Shown here: positions 8,512-16,745 of the stretch, one piece after another
Layout: each line of letters begins with the position of its first letter
Position numbering within the stretch: the stretch's first letter is position 1
Origin: Candidatus Thioglobus vulcanius
Lineage (GTDB): Bacteria > Pseudomonadota > Gammaproteobacteria > PS1 > Pseudothioglobaceae
Direction of reading: 5' to 3'
Length of the DNA: 35,840 nt
NCBI GenBank assembly: GCA_910595855.1
Contig: CAJVCJ010000061.1
Coordinates: forward strand, 1 to 35,840
Made by a program: the position numbers and the translations under genes
Notes under the pieces: model-generated
What the model was told of the DNA's origin: nothing
Database searches by the model: none
The model's input: the letters and a program-made list of their open reading frames with translations, nothing else

Positions 8512-9248
8512 TGAGTTTTGACACTACTAGCCTAGTGCTGGTTGGGTTGATTTTTTTATGGGCAGGCTTTGTTCGTACTGGTCTTGGTTTTGGCGGTGCA
8601 GCATTAGGCTTGCCATTAATGTTGTTAATAGGCGGCAGTCCAGTTTATTGGCTGCCTATTATCGGCATACACCTGCTTTTTTTCTCGTCGCTAACGCTAT
8701 TTAAATCAATAAAAAAAGTTGATTGGCAATATTTAAAGCATTCATTGTTATGGATCATTCCTCCTACACTTATTGGTGTTGCTGGCTTATTAAGCTTGCC
8801 AGATCTTGTTGTTATTGTCTTTATTTATTCAATTACCATCTTTTATGCAATCACTTGGATTTTTGAGAAAAAAATTACATCGCACAAGCCTTGGGTAGAT
8901 AAATTATTATTGATTTTAGGCGGCTATGTAGCGGGCACTTCTTTAACAGGCGCGCCACTTATTGTGGCGGTATATATGCGCCATGTCACTAAAGAATATT
9001 TGCGCAATACCTTGTTTGTGCTTTGGTTTATTTTGGTCAGTATTAAAATGGCTACTTTTGTAGCTATGAATGTGGCCATCGATTGGCAGTTTTCGCTTGC
9101 CTTAATTCCTGTTGCCGCCATTGGGCATGTTATTGGCATTAGGGCGCATCAAAAAATTATTGAAAATGATCAGCTATTTAAAAAATGGGTGGGAAGTGCC
9201 TTATTGTTAATTAGCTCATTCGGGTTATTGAAAGTAGTTTTGAGTTAA
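8511..9248 (+). CDS. TauE/SafE-family membrane transporter, putative sulfite or organosulfonate exporter
   Basis: This 245-residue protein is almost wholly hydrophobic, with about seven or eight membrane segments. It carries the two family repeats: GFGGAALGLP near the N-terminus (residues 26-35) and GTSLTGAP followed by LRNTLFVLW in the second half. Members export sulfite, sulfoacetate or other anions, and some have unknown substrates. The start codon shares one base with the glmM stop, so it is probably coupled to glmM. rnfA follows after 10 bases. In a soxB-bearing organism, sulfite export is a reasonable guess, but the substrate cannot be read from the sequence. Confidence 0.85.
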   Translation: MSFDTTSLVLVGLIFLWAGFVRTGLGFGGAALGLPLMLLIGGSPVYWLPIIGIHLLFFSSLTLFKSIKKVDWQYLKHSLLWIIPPTLIGVAGLLSLPDLVVIVFIYSITIFYAITWIFEKKITSHKPWVDKLLLILGGYVAGTSLTGAPLIVAVYMRHVTKEYLRNTLFVLWFILVSIKMATFVAMNVAIDWQFSLALIPVAAIGHVIGIRAHQKIIENDQLFKKWVGSALLLISSFGLLKVVLS

Positions 9249-9258
9249 AATCAGTGCT

Positions 9259-9834
9259 ATGAATGAATATGTCTTAATTTTAGTGAGTACGATCTTGGTT
9301 AACAATTTCGTCTTGGTGAAGTTTCTAGGATTGTGCCCTTTTATGGGGGTTTCAAAAAAGGTAGAAACTGCAATTGGCATGGGCTTTGCAACGACTTTCG
9401 TGCTTACTTTGGCGAGTGTTTCGAGTTATTTAATCAATACTTATATTTTGATTCCATTTGATATGGAGTATTTAAGAACCATCGCTTTTATTGTTACTAT
9501 CGCCGGTGTGGTTGGTTTTACTGAATTAGTGGTTAATAAAACCTCCCCAGTTTTACATCAGTCTTTAGGTGTATTCTTGCCATTAATTACCACCAACTGT
9601 GCTGTACTAGGTGTGGCGTTATTAAATGTTAACCAAGATAATGGATTTTTAGCATCGGCTGTATATGGATTTGGCGCAGCTATTGGCTTTTCATTTGTTT
9701 TAGTGTTGTTTTCAGCGATTCGTGAGCGCATCGATACGGCAGATGTTCCTGCTGCATTTAAAGGTGCACCCATTGCGCTCATTACTGCTGGATTAATGTC
9801 AATGGCCTTTATGGGATTTATTGGATTAGCTTAG
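9259..9834 (+). CDS. rnfA: Rnf electron-transport complex subunit A
   Basis: RnfA is an integral membrane subunit of the ion-pumping ferredoxin:NAD+ oxidoreductase (called RsxA in E. coli). The 191 residues form six membrane helices, with the family opening MNEYVLILVSTILVNNFVLV and the motif LGLCPFMGVS. Conserved membrane cysteines occur in LGLCPF and in TTNCAVLGVALL, as expected for the shared iron-sulfur site between RnfA and its homologue RnfE. It starts a tightly packed run of rnf genes, with rnfB only two bases further on. Confidence 0.97.
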   Translation: MNEYVLILVSTILVNNFVLVKFLGLCPFMGVSKKVETAIGMGFATTFVLTLASVSSYLINTYILIPFDMEYLRTIAFIVTIAGVVGFTELVVNKTSPVLHQSLGVFLPLITTNCAVLGVALLNVNQDNGFLASAVYGFGAAIGFSFVLVLFSAIRERIDTADVPAAFKGAPIALITAGLMSMAFMGFIGLA

Positions 9835-9836
9835 AG

Positions 9837-10376
9837 ATGACATCGATCATTATTTTATCCATGCTCACATTGATTCTAGGTTTAATTTTGGGCTATGCTG
9901 CTATTCGATTTAAAGTCAAGGGTAATCCTTTGGTGAATCAAATTGATGCGATCTTACCGCAGACGCAATGTGGTCAATGTGATTTCCCGGGTTGTCGTCC
10001 ATATGCTGAAGCGCTAGCCAAGGGTGAAGCTCAAATTAACCAATGTCCGCCTGGCGGCCAAGAGGGTGTAGATGCATTGGCAGAGCTGCTTAATGTTGAA
10101 ACTTTATCTTTGGATGCCGAGCACGGAGAAACTAAACCCGATCATGTTGTTTATATAGATGAAGAGCTTTGTATTGGCTGTACGTTATGCATTCAAGCCT
10201 GTCCTGTTGATGCATTTGTGGGTGCTTCAAAGGTGATGACAACAGTGATCGCTGAAGAATGCACAGGTTGTGACTTGTGTATCCCTGTTTGCCCAGTTGA
10301 TTGTATTTATGTTAGAGAGGCTGAGCCAACACTATCGACATTTGTGCCAAAACATCCAGTTGGTGCACATGCTTAG
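9837..10376 (+). CDS. rnfB: Rnf complex subunit B, iron-sulfur protein
   Basis: RnfB is thought to accept electrons from ferredoxin and pass them to the rest of the complex. An N-terminal membrane anchor (about residues 3-24) is followed by a four-cysteine cluster, CGQC-x4-C with a later C in QCPPGG. Two ferredoxin-type 4Fe-4S motifs follow, CIGCTLCIQACP and CTGCDLCIPVCP. At 179 residues it is close to the short RsxB of E. coli. Its end overlaps rnfC by 8 bases. Confidence 0.96.
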   Translation: MTSIIILSMLTLILGLILGYAAIRFKVKGNPLVNQIDAILPQTQCGQCDFPGCRPYAEALAKGEAQINQCPPGGQEGVDALAELLNVETLSLDAEHGETKPDHVVYIDEELCIGCTLCIQACPVDAFVGASKVMTTVIAEECTGCDLCIPVCPVDCIYVREAEPTLSTFVPKHPVGAHA

Positions 10377-11877
10377 TAAAGGTTTTTCTGGTGGCGTGAT
10401 CATTGACAATCCATATCCAGTTGACCAGGTTGATATTATTCAGGCACCATTGCCTAGTAGGGTGGTATTGCCACTTCAGCAGCGTATGGGTGAAGAGGCA
10501 AAGCCCTGTATTGAGATTGGGGATAAGGTGTTAACCGGGCAAATTATTGCCCAGACAGAGGATATTTTTTGTGTGCCAATTCATGCATCTATTTCTGGCA
10601 CAGTTGTATCTATTGATCAACAGTTAATTCCGCATAAATCAGGCTTAAAATCAAATTGCATTACCATTGAGTCTGATGGTCAAGATGAATGGATTGACAC
10701 GCAAGGTTGTGGCTCAGACTTCTTGCATTGTGACCGTCAAACCATGATTGACTATATTCAACAGTCAGGCATTGTCGGTCTTGGTGGTGCGGGTTTTCCT
10801 TCGCATGCTAAATTACATAAAGCACTCGATTGCCATACTTTAATTATTAATGGCACTGAATGTGAGCCGGGCGTGATGTGCGATGATGCATTGATGCAAA
10901 ATTACCCAAGAGAAGTAATTCGTGGCGTAGAAATCCTTTTACATATTACTGGTGCACAAAAGGCTATCATTGCCATTGAGGATGATAAGCAAGAAGCTTA
11001 TCAATCCTTGTTAATGTTTAATCATAATAGTAGAATTGAACTTGTTCAGATTCCAACAAAATATACTTCTGGTGCTGAAAAGCTTTTAATTAAAGCATTG
11101 CTAGATATAGAAATTTCATCAGGTGGATTTGCAGCGGACAAAGGCGTTGTTTGTCAAAATGTTTCTAGCACTAAGGCTATTTATGATGCTGTTATTGAGA
11201 AACGACCTTTGGTTTCTCGTATTGTGACAGTAAGTGGAAATGCATTAGCGCCAATTAATGTTGAGGTTAGATTGGGCGCCTCTTTTGATCATATTATTAG
11301 TCTTGCTAAGGTCAACAATAAAGAGCATGATTATCGTATGGGCGGCATGATGATGGGTGTTGATATTGAGTCAACTAGCCTGCCTATTTGTAAAATAACT
11401 AACTGTATTTTTGTTAATAATAAGACAATTAAACCGCAACCAAAAGAGTGTATTCGTTGTGGTAATTGTAATATTGCTTGTCCAGTTGGGCTTTTGCCTC
11501 AGCAATTATATTGGCACGCTAAAAGTGAAAATATTGACAAATGTATGAATTACAATCTAATGGATTGTATTGAGTGTGCTTGTTGTAATTATGTGTGTCC
11601 AAGTGATATTGATTTGGTGAATTATTTTTCATTTGCTAAAGCATTGCACAAAAAACAAACACTAGATCAGCATAGAATTGACATTGCCAGAGAGCGTTTT
11701 GAATTTAGAGAGCATCGACTTGAGCGCAATAAGAGGGAGCGTAGCGAGATGATGGCTGCTAAGAAAAAAGCACTCAAAGAAAAAATGGCCAAAGACAAAG
11801 ATAAAGGTAATACGCAAAAGGATAAAATTGCTCAAGCAATGGCGCGGATTAAAAAAACAAAGGAAGATAATGCATAG
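10369..11877 (+). CDS. rnfC: Rnf complex subunit C, NADH-binding iron-sulfur protein
   Basis: RnfC is the peripheral subunit that carries the NAD(H) site. The start at 10369 gives 502 residues beginning MLSKGFSGG. The frame is open further upstream to 10270, but that part lies inside rnfB and is not family-like. The region GLGGAGFPSHAKL and the NGTECEPG stretch match the complex-I 51-kDa-like nucleotide domain. Two 4Fe-4S motifs are CIRCGNCNIACP and CIECACCNYVCP. The C-terminal 80 or so residues are highly charged and lysine-rich, but lack the long alanine/lysine repeat tail of E. coli RsxC. It overlaps rnfD by 8 bases. Confidence 0.96.
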   Translation: MLSKGFSGGVIIDNPYPVDQVDIIQAPLPSRVVLPLQQRMGEEAKPCIEIGDKVLTGQIIAQTEDIFCVPIHASISGTVVSIDQQLIPHKSGLKSNCITIESDGQDEWIDTQGCGSDFLHCDRQTMIDYIQQSGIVGLGGAGFPSHAKLHKALDCHTLIINGTECEPGVMCDDALMQNYPREVIRGVEILLHITGAQKAIIAIEDDKQEAYQSLLMFNHNSRIELVQIPTKYTSGAEKLLIKALLDIEISSGGFAADKGVVCQNVSSTKAIYDAVIEKRPLVSRIVTVSGNALAPINVEVRLGASFDHIISLAKVNNKEHDYRMGGMMMGVDIESTSLPICKITNCIFVNNKTIKPQPKECIRCGNCNIACPVGLLPQQLYWHAKSENIDKCMNYNLMDCIECACCNYVCPSDIDLVNYFSFAKALHKKQTLDQHRIDIARERFEFREHRLERNKRERSEMMAAKKKALKEKMAKDKDKGNTQKDKIAQAMARIKKTKEDNA

Positions 11878-12817
11878 CACAGGCTTAAATACCAATCAAA
11901 TCATGAGGCAGGTGATTTACGCATTAATTTTAGGTGTGAGTGCATCCTATATCTTTTTTGGCTGGGGCGTGGTTATTCAAATATTACTTGGTGTGATTTC
12001 GGCATTGGCTGTTGAATCTATTTTTGTTGCACTGCGTGGACGTAAGGTAGTAGAGTCTATTAGTGATGGCTCCGCCGTATTGACAGGTATTTTATTGGCT
12101 ATTTCTATTCCGGCCATTGCGCCGTGGTGGGTGGTAGTTGTGGGTGTGGCATTTGCTATTATTTTTGGCAAACAATTGTATGGTGGTCTGGGTAATAATC
12201 CATTTAACCCTGCTATGCTAGGATATGCTTTTTTGTTAATTTCATACCCTTTACAAATGACCACCTGGCCAGCAGATTTTTTAAGTTTTAATCAGGCTAT
12301 CGAGGTGATATTCCAATTGCTGTATTTTGATGGTTTGAGTGGTGCAACACGATTAGATGATGTTAAAACCAGCCTTTCTTTAGGGCGTGAGCTAACAACA
12401 TTACAAATACATTCTAGCGCACAAGCGTGGATTAACGCAGGATTTTTGATAGGCGGTATGTATCTGCTGGCACGTAAAATTATTTCCTGGCATATTCCAA
12501 TGGCATTCCTGTCAGGTATTTTAATTATGGCAGTATTAATTTCAATGTTTGATTCTCAGCAGCATTTACCTATACAAAATCATTTAATGCTGGGAGGTAC
12601 AATGTTGGGTGCATTCTTTATTGCAACTGATCCAATTTCTGCCAGTACCACGCCAAAAGGGCGATTAATTTATGGATTTTTAATTGGTGTCATGATTGTT
12701 ATTATTCGCACTTTTGGTGGCTATCCTGAAGGTGTTGCTTTTGCAGTTTTATTGCTTAACATGATGGTGCCTTTGATTGATTATTACACTCAGCCCAAAG
12801 TATTTGGACGATCATGA
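11870..12817 (+). CDS. rnfD: Rnf complex subunit D, flavin-bearing membrane protein
   Basis: RnfD is a membrane subunit homologous to NqrB that carries covalently bound FMN. I chose the ATG at 11870 (315 residues, MHSTGLNTNQ) over one 14 codons earlier that lies within rnfC. About eight or nine hydrophobic helices are visible. The FMN-attachment motif SGATR (in DGLSGATRLDD, about residues 150-160) is present, with the threonine as the expected attachment residue. The end overlaps rnfG by four bases (ATGA). Confidence 0.95.
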   Translation: MHSTGLNTNQIMRQVIYALILGVSASYIFFGWGVVIQILLGVISALAVESIFVALRGRKVVESISDGSAVLTGILLAISIPAIAPWWVVVVGVAFAIIFGKQLYGGLGNNPFNPAMLGYAFLLISYPLQMTTWPADFLSFNQAIEVIFQLLYFDGLSGATRLDDVKTSLSLGRELTTLQIHSSAQAWINAGFLIGGMYLLARKIISWHIPMAFLSGILIMAVLISMFDSQQHLPIQNHLMLGGTMLGAFFIATDPISASTTPKGRLIYGFLIGVMIVIIRTFGGYPEGVAFAVLLLNMMVPLIDYYTQPKVFGRS

Positions 12818-13416
12818 TTAAAGCAATTTTAAAATCAGGCGCCTTGCTATTTGTCTTTACTATGGTTAGCATATTCTTTGTAAATTGGACGCAAAATAGC
12901 ACGTACGATAAAATTCAATACAACGAAGAGCAGTTATTAATTTTACGTTTAGGTGAGTTGGTTTCAGGCTATGACAATGATATTTTGCAAGATAAGTACA
13001 GTAAAGAAATAAGCCTTCATGGTGTTCAGCAAAAAATCAATATATACCCTGCAAAGCGCAATAAAATAATTTTTGCTTATTTGATTGAGCATACTTATCC
13101 AAATGGATATAGTGGAAATATTCGCTTATTAACAGGTGTGACTATTGAGAAAAAGCTGCTTGGTGTGCGTGTTATTGCACATAAAGAGACACCAGGCTTG
13201 GGCGATAAAATTGAAACTAAAAAATCCAATTGGATTGAACAATTCAGTGGATTGTCTTTATCTAATCCACAAAAAGACCAATGGAAGGTAGTGCGCGATG
13301 GCGGCGTCTTTGATAGTTTTACGGGCGCTACAATCACCCCTAGAGCAATTGTTACTGCTAGCTATCAGGTGCTAGAATTATTCACCCAGCAGTTACATCT
13401 CGTTAAAGAAAAATAA
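12814..13416 (+). CDS. rnfG: Rnf complex subunit G, periplasmic FMN-binding protein
   Basis: RnfG has one N-terminal membrane helix (residues 7-24) and a periplasmic domain with covalent FMN. The attachment motif reads TGATIT near residue 174, where many homologues have SGATIT. This fits the accepted [S/T]GATxT pattern, so flavinylation by ApbE is expected. The protein of 200 residues has normal length. The next gene, queA, begins three bases later, so no rnfE follows as it would in E. coli. Confidence 0.94.
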   Translation: MIKAILKSGALLFVFTMVSIFFVNWTQNSTYDKIQYNEEQLLILRLGELVSGYDNDILQDKYSKEISLHGVQQKINIYPAKRNKIIFAYLIEHTYPNGYSGNIRLLTGVTIEKKLLGVRVIAHKETPGLGDKIETKKSNWIEQFSGLSLSNPQKDQWKVVRDGGVFDSFTGATITPRAIVTASYQVLELFTQQLHLVKEK

Positions 13417-13419
13417 TCC

Positions 13420-14436
13420 ATGTTATTAAGTGAATTTGATTTTGATTTACCGAAGCGGCTCATTGCTCAGAATCCACCCGAAAGAAGAACAGACTCGCGA
13501 CTACTCGTTGATGATGAAACAATTGTTGATGCTAATTTTCATCAAATATTTAACTTTCTTAAGTCGGGTGATTTATTGGTGATGAATAATACGCGTGTTA
13601 TTCCAGCGCGTTTATTTGGCCATAAAGAATCCGGCGGAAAAGTAGAAATTATGATCGAGCGCTTGCTTAATGACAAGCAAGTTTTGGCAATGATTAAAGC
13701 TAGTCGAGCACCAAAAATTGATAGTTTTATTACTCTTGAGAATGGCGATAAGGCGCAGATACTTAGCAAGGAAAATGGCTTTTACACACTTGACTTTGTG
13801 ACTGATTCATTGCTTGATTTACTCGATAAGGTAGGTCACATACCTTTGCCACCCTATATTGAACGTGATGATGAGAAAGATGATTTGGAGCGTTATCAAA
13901 CAGTATTTGCACGCAAAGAAGGTGCTGTTGCAGCGCCAACAGCAGGGTTGCATTTTGATGATGATTTAATTGCTCAATTGGCACAACAAGGCGTTGACCA
14001 TACATTTGTTACCTTGCATGTGGGTGCTGGTACTTTCCAGCCAGTTAAGGCTGACAAAATTACTGACCATAAAATGCACAGCGAATATTTTGAAATTGAT
14101 CAGTCTACAGTGGATAAAATTAATCGAACAAAGGCTAATGGTGGGCGCATTATTGCAGTAGGTACAACAGCAGTAAGATCTATAGAATCGGCAGCTAAGA
14201 GTGGCCAATTAAAATCAACAAAAGAAGAGACAGATATCTTTATTTATCCAGGCTATAAGTTTAAGGTGGTTGACATGCTAATTACTAATTTTCATTTGCC
14301 AAAGTCTTCACTACTAATGTTGGTGAGTGCGTTTATCGGTCGAGATAGAATGTTTGAAATATACAAACATGCCATTAAAAATGATTATCGGTTTTTTTCT
14401 TATGGGGATGCTATGTTATTGGAGAATAAGTCATGA
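13420..14436 (+). CDS. queA: tRNA preQ1(34) S-adenosylmethionine ribosyltransferase-isomerase
   Basis: QueA transfers and rearranges the ribose of S-adenosylmethionine onto preQ1 in the wobble position of tRNAs, giving epoxyqueuosine. The family pattern is clear: an FDFDLPKRLIAQNP opening, DRRTDSR-like ERRTDSRLL, NNTRVIPARL, then EGAVAAPTAGLHF and THVTLHVG-like FVTLHVGAGTFQPV. The length of 338 residues is normal. It overlaps the HIT gene by four bases (ATGA) and lies three bases after rnfG, so it probably shares the rnf transcript. Confidence 0.97.
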   Translation: MLLSEFDFDLPKRLIAQNPPERRTDSRLLVDDETIVDANFHQIFNFLKSGDLLVMNNTRVIPARLFGHKESGGKVEIMIERLLNDKQVLAMIKASRAPKIDSFITLENGDKAQILSKENGFYTLDFVTDSLLDLLDKVGHIPLPPYIERDDEKDDLERYQTVFARKEGAVAAPTAGLHFDDDLIAQLAQQGVDHTFVTLHVGAGTFQPVKADKITDHKMHSEYFEIDQSTVDKINRTKANGGRIIAVGTTAVRSIESAAKSGQLKSTKEETDIFIYPGYKFKVVDMLITNFHLPKSSLLMLVSAFIGRDRMFEIYKHAIKNDYRFFSYGDAMLLENKS

Positions 14437-14789
14437 TCTATGAAAATGAACTAATCACACTGGAAATTGAGGTCAGTGAAATTCCCTGGGTAAAAGTATT
14501 TACCAAGCGAAAAATTAAAGAATTTAGCGAGTGTACGGTAGAAGAAAAATTAGAAATTTTTCGAATTATTGATATGACTGAAAAACTAATGTTGAGTTAT
14601 TTCAAGGCAGATAAGATTAACATTGCTTCATTTGGAAATATGTTGCCGCATGTTCATTGGCATATTATGGCTCGCTTTGAAGCTGACAGCTATTTTCCTG
14701 AGCCCATGTGGGGATCTAAGCAACGAGAATCGGTGTTAAGCTTGCCTAATTTTGAGATATTCTATACAAAACTAAGGGAAATTTTATGA
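14433..14789 (+). CDS. HIT-family nucleotide hydrolase or transferase
   Basis: The protein of 118 residues carries the histidine-triad motif HVHWHIM at residues 73-79, with the catalytic histidine expected to be His77. HIT proteins hydrolyse or transfer nucleoside phosphoramidates and dinucleotides. The tail PMWGSKQRES is like that of small bacterial HIT proteins of unknown substrate. It overlaps queA at its start and the thioredoxin-like gene at its end, both by four bases, which suggests coupled translation of queA, HIT and thioredoxin-like genes. Confidence 0.85.
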   Translation: MIYENELITLEIEVSEIPWVKVFTKRKIKEFSECTVEEKLEIFRIIDMTEKLMLSYFKADKINIASFGNMLPHVHWHIMARFEADSYFPEPMWGSKQRESVLSLPNFEIFYTKLREIL

Positions 14790-15115
14790 ATCAATTAGAA
14801 GATCAAGCGCAATTAGATGTAATAAAACAGAATAAAGATGCATTGTTAATTCTATTTGGCGGCGCACATTGTGGTGTTTGCCAAACCATTAAGCCACAAA
14901 TTTACGATAAATTTTCTACTAAATTTCCAGATTTGGAAATGGTGTATATTGATTGTGAACAACTACAAGAGACATGTGCACAACACGGTGTGTTTTCTTT
15001 GCCTGTGGTTCAAGTGTTCTTTATGGGTCAAAAGTTTATTGAAAAAGTTCGTGGATTCTCATTGTTAGAATTAGAGCAAGAAATCAACAAAACCTACGAA
15101 AAAATGAACAGCTAA
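14786..15115 (+). CDS. Thioredoxin-like protein
   Basis: A single thioredoxin-fold domain of 109 residues. The redox motif is CGVC (Cys29, Cys32) instead of the classical CGPC, and the cis-proline loop is SLPVVQVFF. Replacing the proline by valine in the motif usually shifts redox potential, so it may not be a general thioredoxin. No signal peptide is seen, so it should be cytoplasmic. Its stop codon overlaps the stop of the opposing oxidoreductase gene. Confidence 0.85.
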   Translation: MNQLEDQAQLDVIKQNKDALLILFGGAHCGVCQTIKPQIYDKFSTKFPDLEMVYIDCEQLQETCAQHGVFSLPVVQVFFMGQKFIEKVRGFSLLELEQEINKTYEKMNS

Positions 15116-15879
15116 ATGTTTGCCTTAATCTTGTCTAATGTTGGCACCTGAAGGTTAAATTCGTTTGCTAATGTTAACGCCCTATTAAGCCTTGCTGGCG
15201 CAGATCTACCCATGCAGCCATGATTTAAATCCCCCTCAAAGGCTTTAATCATGCCTCGCTCTAGTTGATCCTCACTAAAATATTGTCCGGTCAATTGAGA
15301 TTGTAAGGTGAGTACATCTTTCGATACGTCACGCATCAGTGTTAAGTGTTGATTACGTAAGTCGTCCACATTGGTACCCGGCTCAAGTGCTAAGCCTGAA
15401 ATATTAGTGGTTAAGATGTATAGATTTTTTAATACTAATTCGAACAGTAGTGCGTTGACATCTGCCACTACATGAGCAGGAATGTCGATCAAAGCTAAAG
15501 AATCGACTAATATTTGAGCTTTTTCGCCATAAGCAGGTGAGGATATTAATACTTTAGAGTCCATACCTTTTTTCTTTTCAAACCATACTGAAATAACCGT
15601 TGGATTTGTAAAGTCATGCGCCGCCCAATCTCTTGGTAGAAGCTCATTTTGCATCATTGCAACACGATCTTTCCATTGTGTTGGGATAGTTTGTAGGGCT
15701 GTTTGTAAATCAACTTCACCAGTACATACTAAGATTAATTCTGGATCAATGGTGTCTGCTAATTCATCAATGTCAGTCTCTCGAGTTATTGGATAGACTG
15801 GGTAGTTATTCTTTAAAAAGCTGCGTGCAAAAACACTACCTAATTCTCCAATACCTAGAACAACAATTGGTTTTTTCAT
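15112..15879 (-). CDS. Ketopantoate reductase-like (ApbA/PanE-type) NAD(P)-binding protein, substrate unknown
   Basis: The N-terminus has a Rossmann dinucleotide motif GIGELG (residues 9-14) in VVLGIGELGSVFA. The second half is helical and contains LLFELVLKNLYILTTNISGLALE, resembling the lysine- and asparagine-bearing helix of ketopantoate reductase. GRSAPARLNRAL resembles its later substrate segment. At 255 residues it is a little shorter than PanE (about 300), and the match is partial, so I do not assign panE. It overlaps sucD by four bases and is the last gene of the sucC-sucD unit. A link to 2-oxoacid or CoA metabolism is only an inference. Confidence 0.55.
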   Translation of the reverse strand: MKKPIVVLGIGELGSVFARSFLKNNYPVYPITRETDIDELADTIDPELILVCTGEVDLQTALQTIPTQWKDRVAMMQNELLPRDWAAHDFTNPTVISVWFEKKKGMDSKVLISSPAYGEKAQILVDSLALIDIPAHVVADVNALLFELVLKNLYILTTNISGLALEPGTNVDDLRNQHLTLMRDVSKDVLTLQSQLTGQYFSEDQLERGMIKAFEGDLNHGCMGRSAPARLNRALTLANEFNLQVPTLDKIKANI

Positions 15880-16745
15880 TTTAGCAATTCCACTAAAGTT
15901 GACCCCATGGTTGCAGGTGTAGGTGATATTGCCACGCCAGCTGCTTCAAGTGCTTTTATTTTATCTTCTGCCTTGCCAGTGCCGCCACTAATAACAGCGC
16001 CTGCATGTCCCATGCGCTTGCCTTTAGGGGCGCTAAGACCAGCAATGTAGGATACGACTGGCTTGGAAACATTTGATTGAATGAATTCAGCTGCCTCTTC
16101 TTCAGCAGATCCGCCAATTTCACCCACCATAATAATGGATTGGGTTTGTTCGTCAGCTTCGAACAAGGTCAGGCAGTCAATAAAATTCATGCCTTGAATT
16201 GGATCGCCACCGATACCAATACAAGTGCTTTGACCTAGACCGGCAAGTGTAGTTTGGTGAACTGCTTCATAGGTTAAAGTGCCTGAACGTGACACTACAC
16301 CAACACTACCTGCTTGATGAATATTGCCAGGCATAATGCCTAATTTGCACTCATCAGGTGTAATTACGCCAGGACAATTTGGACCGATTAAGGTAGAGTT
16401 TGAGTCTTGTAAGATTGCTTTAATCTTAAGCATATCCTGAACAGGGATGCCTTCTGTAATACAGGCTATAACCGGCATTTCAGCCTCAATTGCTTCAATA
16501 ATTGAGGCATAAGCGAAACGTGGCGGCACGTAAATCATAGTAGCATTCGCACCTGTTTCGGCCATAGATTCTTTGACTGAGTTGAATACAGGCAAGTCTA
16601 AATGCGTTTGGCCGCCTTTCCCAGGAGTAACACCACCAACAAATTGAGTACCATAGGCAATCGATTGTTCAGAGTGAAATGTACCTTGTTTTCCGGTAAA
16701 GCCTTGGGTGATAACTTTAGTGTTTTTATTGATTAGTACACTCAT
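15876..16745 (-). CDS. sucD: Succinyl-CoA synthetase subunit alpha
   Basis: SucD and SucC interconvert succinyl-CoA and succinate with formation of ATP or GTP. The CoA-binding N-terminus starts with KNTKVITQGFTGKQGTFH. The phosphorylated catalytic histidine is His247 in the motif GHAGA, at the position expected from E. coli (His246). The length of 289 residues is normal. Its start overlaps the sucC stop by four bases. The flanking 2-oxoglutarate dehydrogenase genes seen beside sucCD in E. coli are absent. Confidence 0.97.
   Translation of the reverse strand: MSVLINKNTKVITQGFTGKQGTFHSEQSIAYGTQFVGGVTPGKGGQTHLDLPVFNSVKESMAETGANATMIYVPPRFAYASIIEAIEAEMPVIACITEGIPVQDMLKIKAILQDSNSTLIGPNCPGVITPDECKLGIMPGNIHQAGSVGVVSRSGTLTYEAVHQTTLAGLGQSTCIGIGGDPIQGMNFIDCLTLFEADEQTQSIIMVGEIGGSAEEEAAEFIQSNVSKPVVSYIAGLSAPKGKRMGHAGAVISGGTGKAEDKIKALEAAGVAISPTPATMGSTLVELLK

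Noticed and set aside
10270..10368. A 33-codon N-terminal extension of rnfC.
   Set aside because: It lies entirely within rnfB, is not family-like, and the ATG at 10369 gives the standard RnfC N-terminus.
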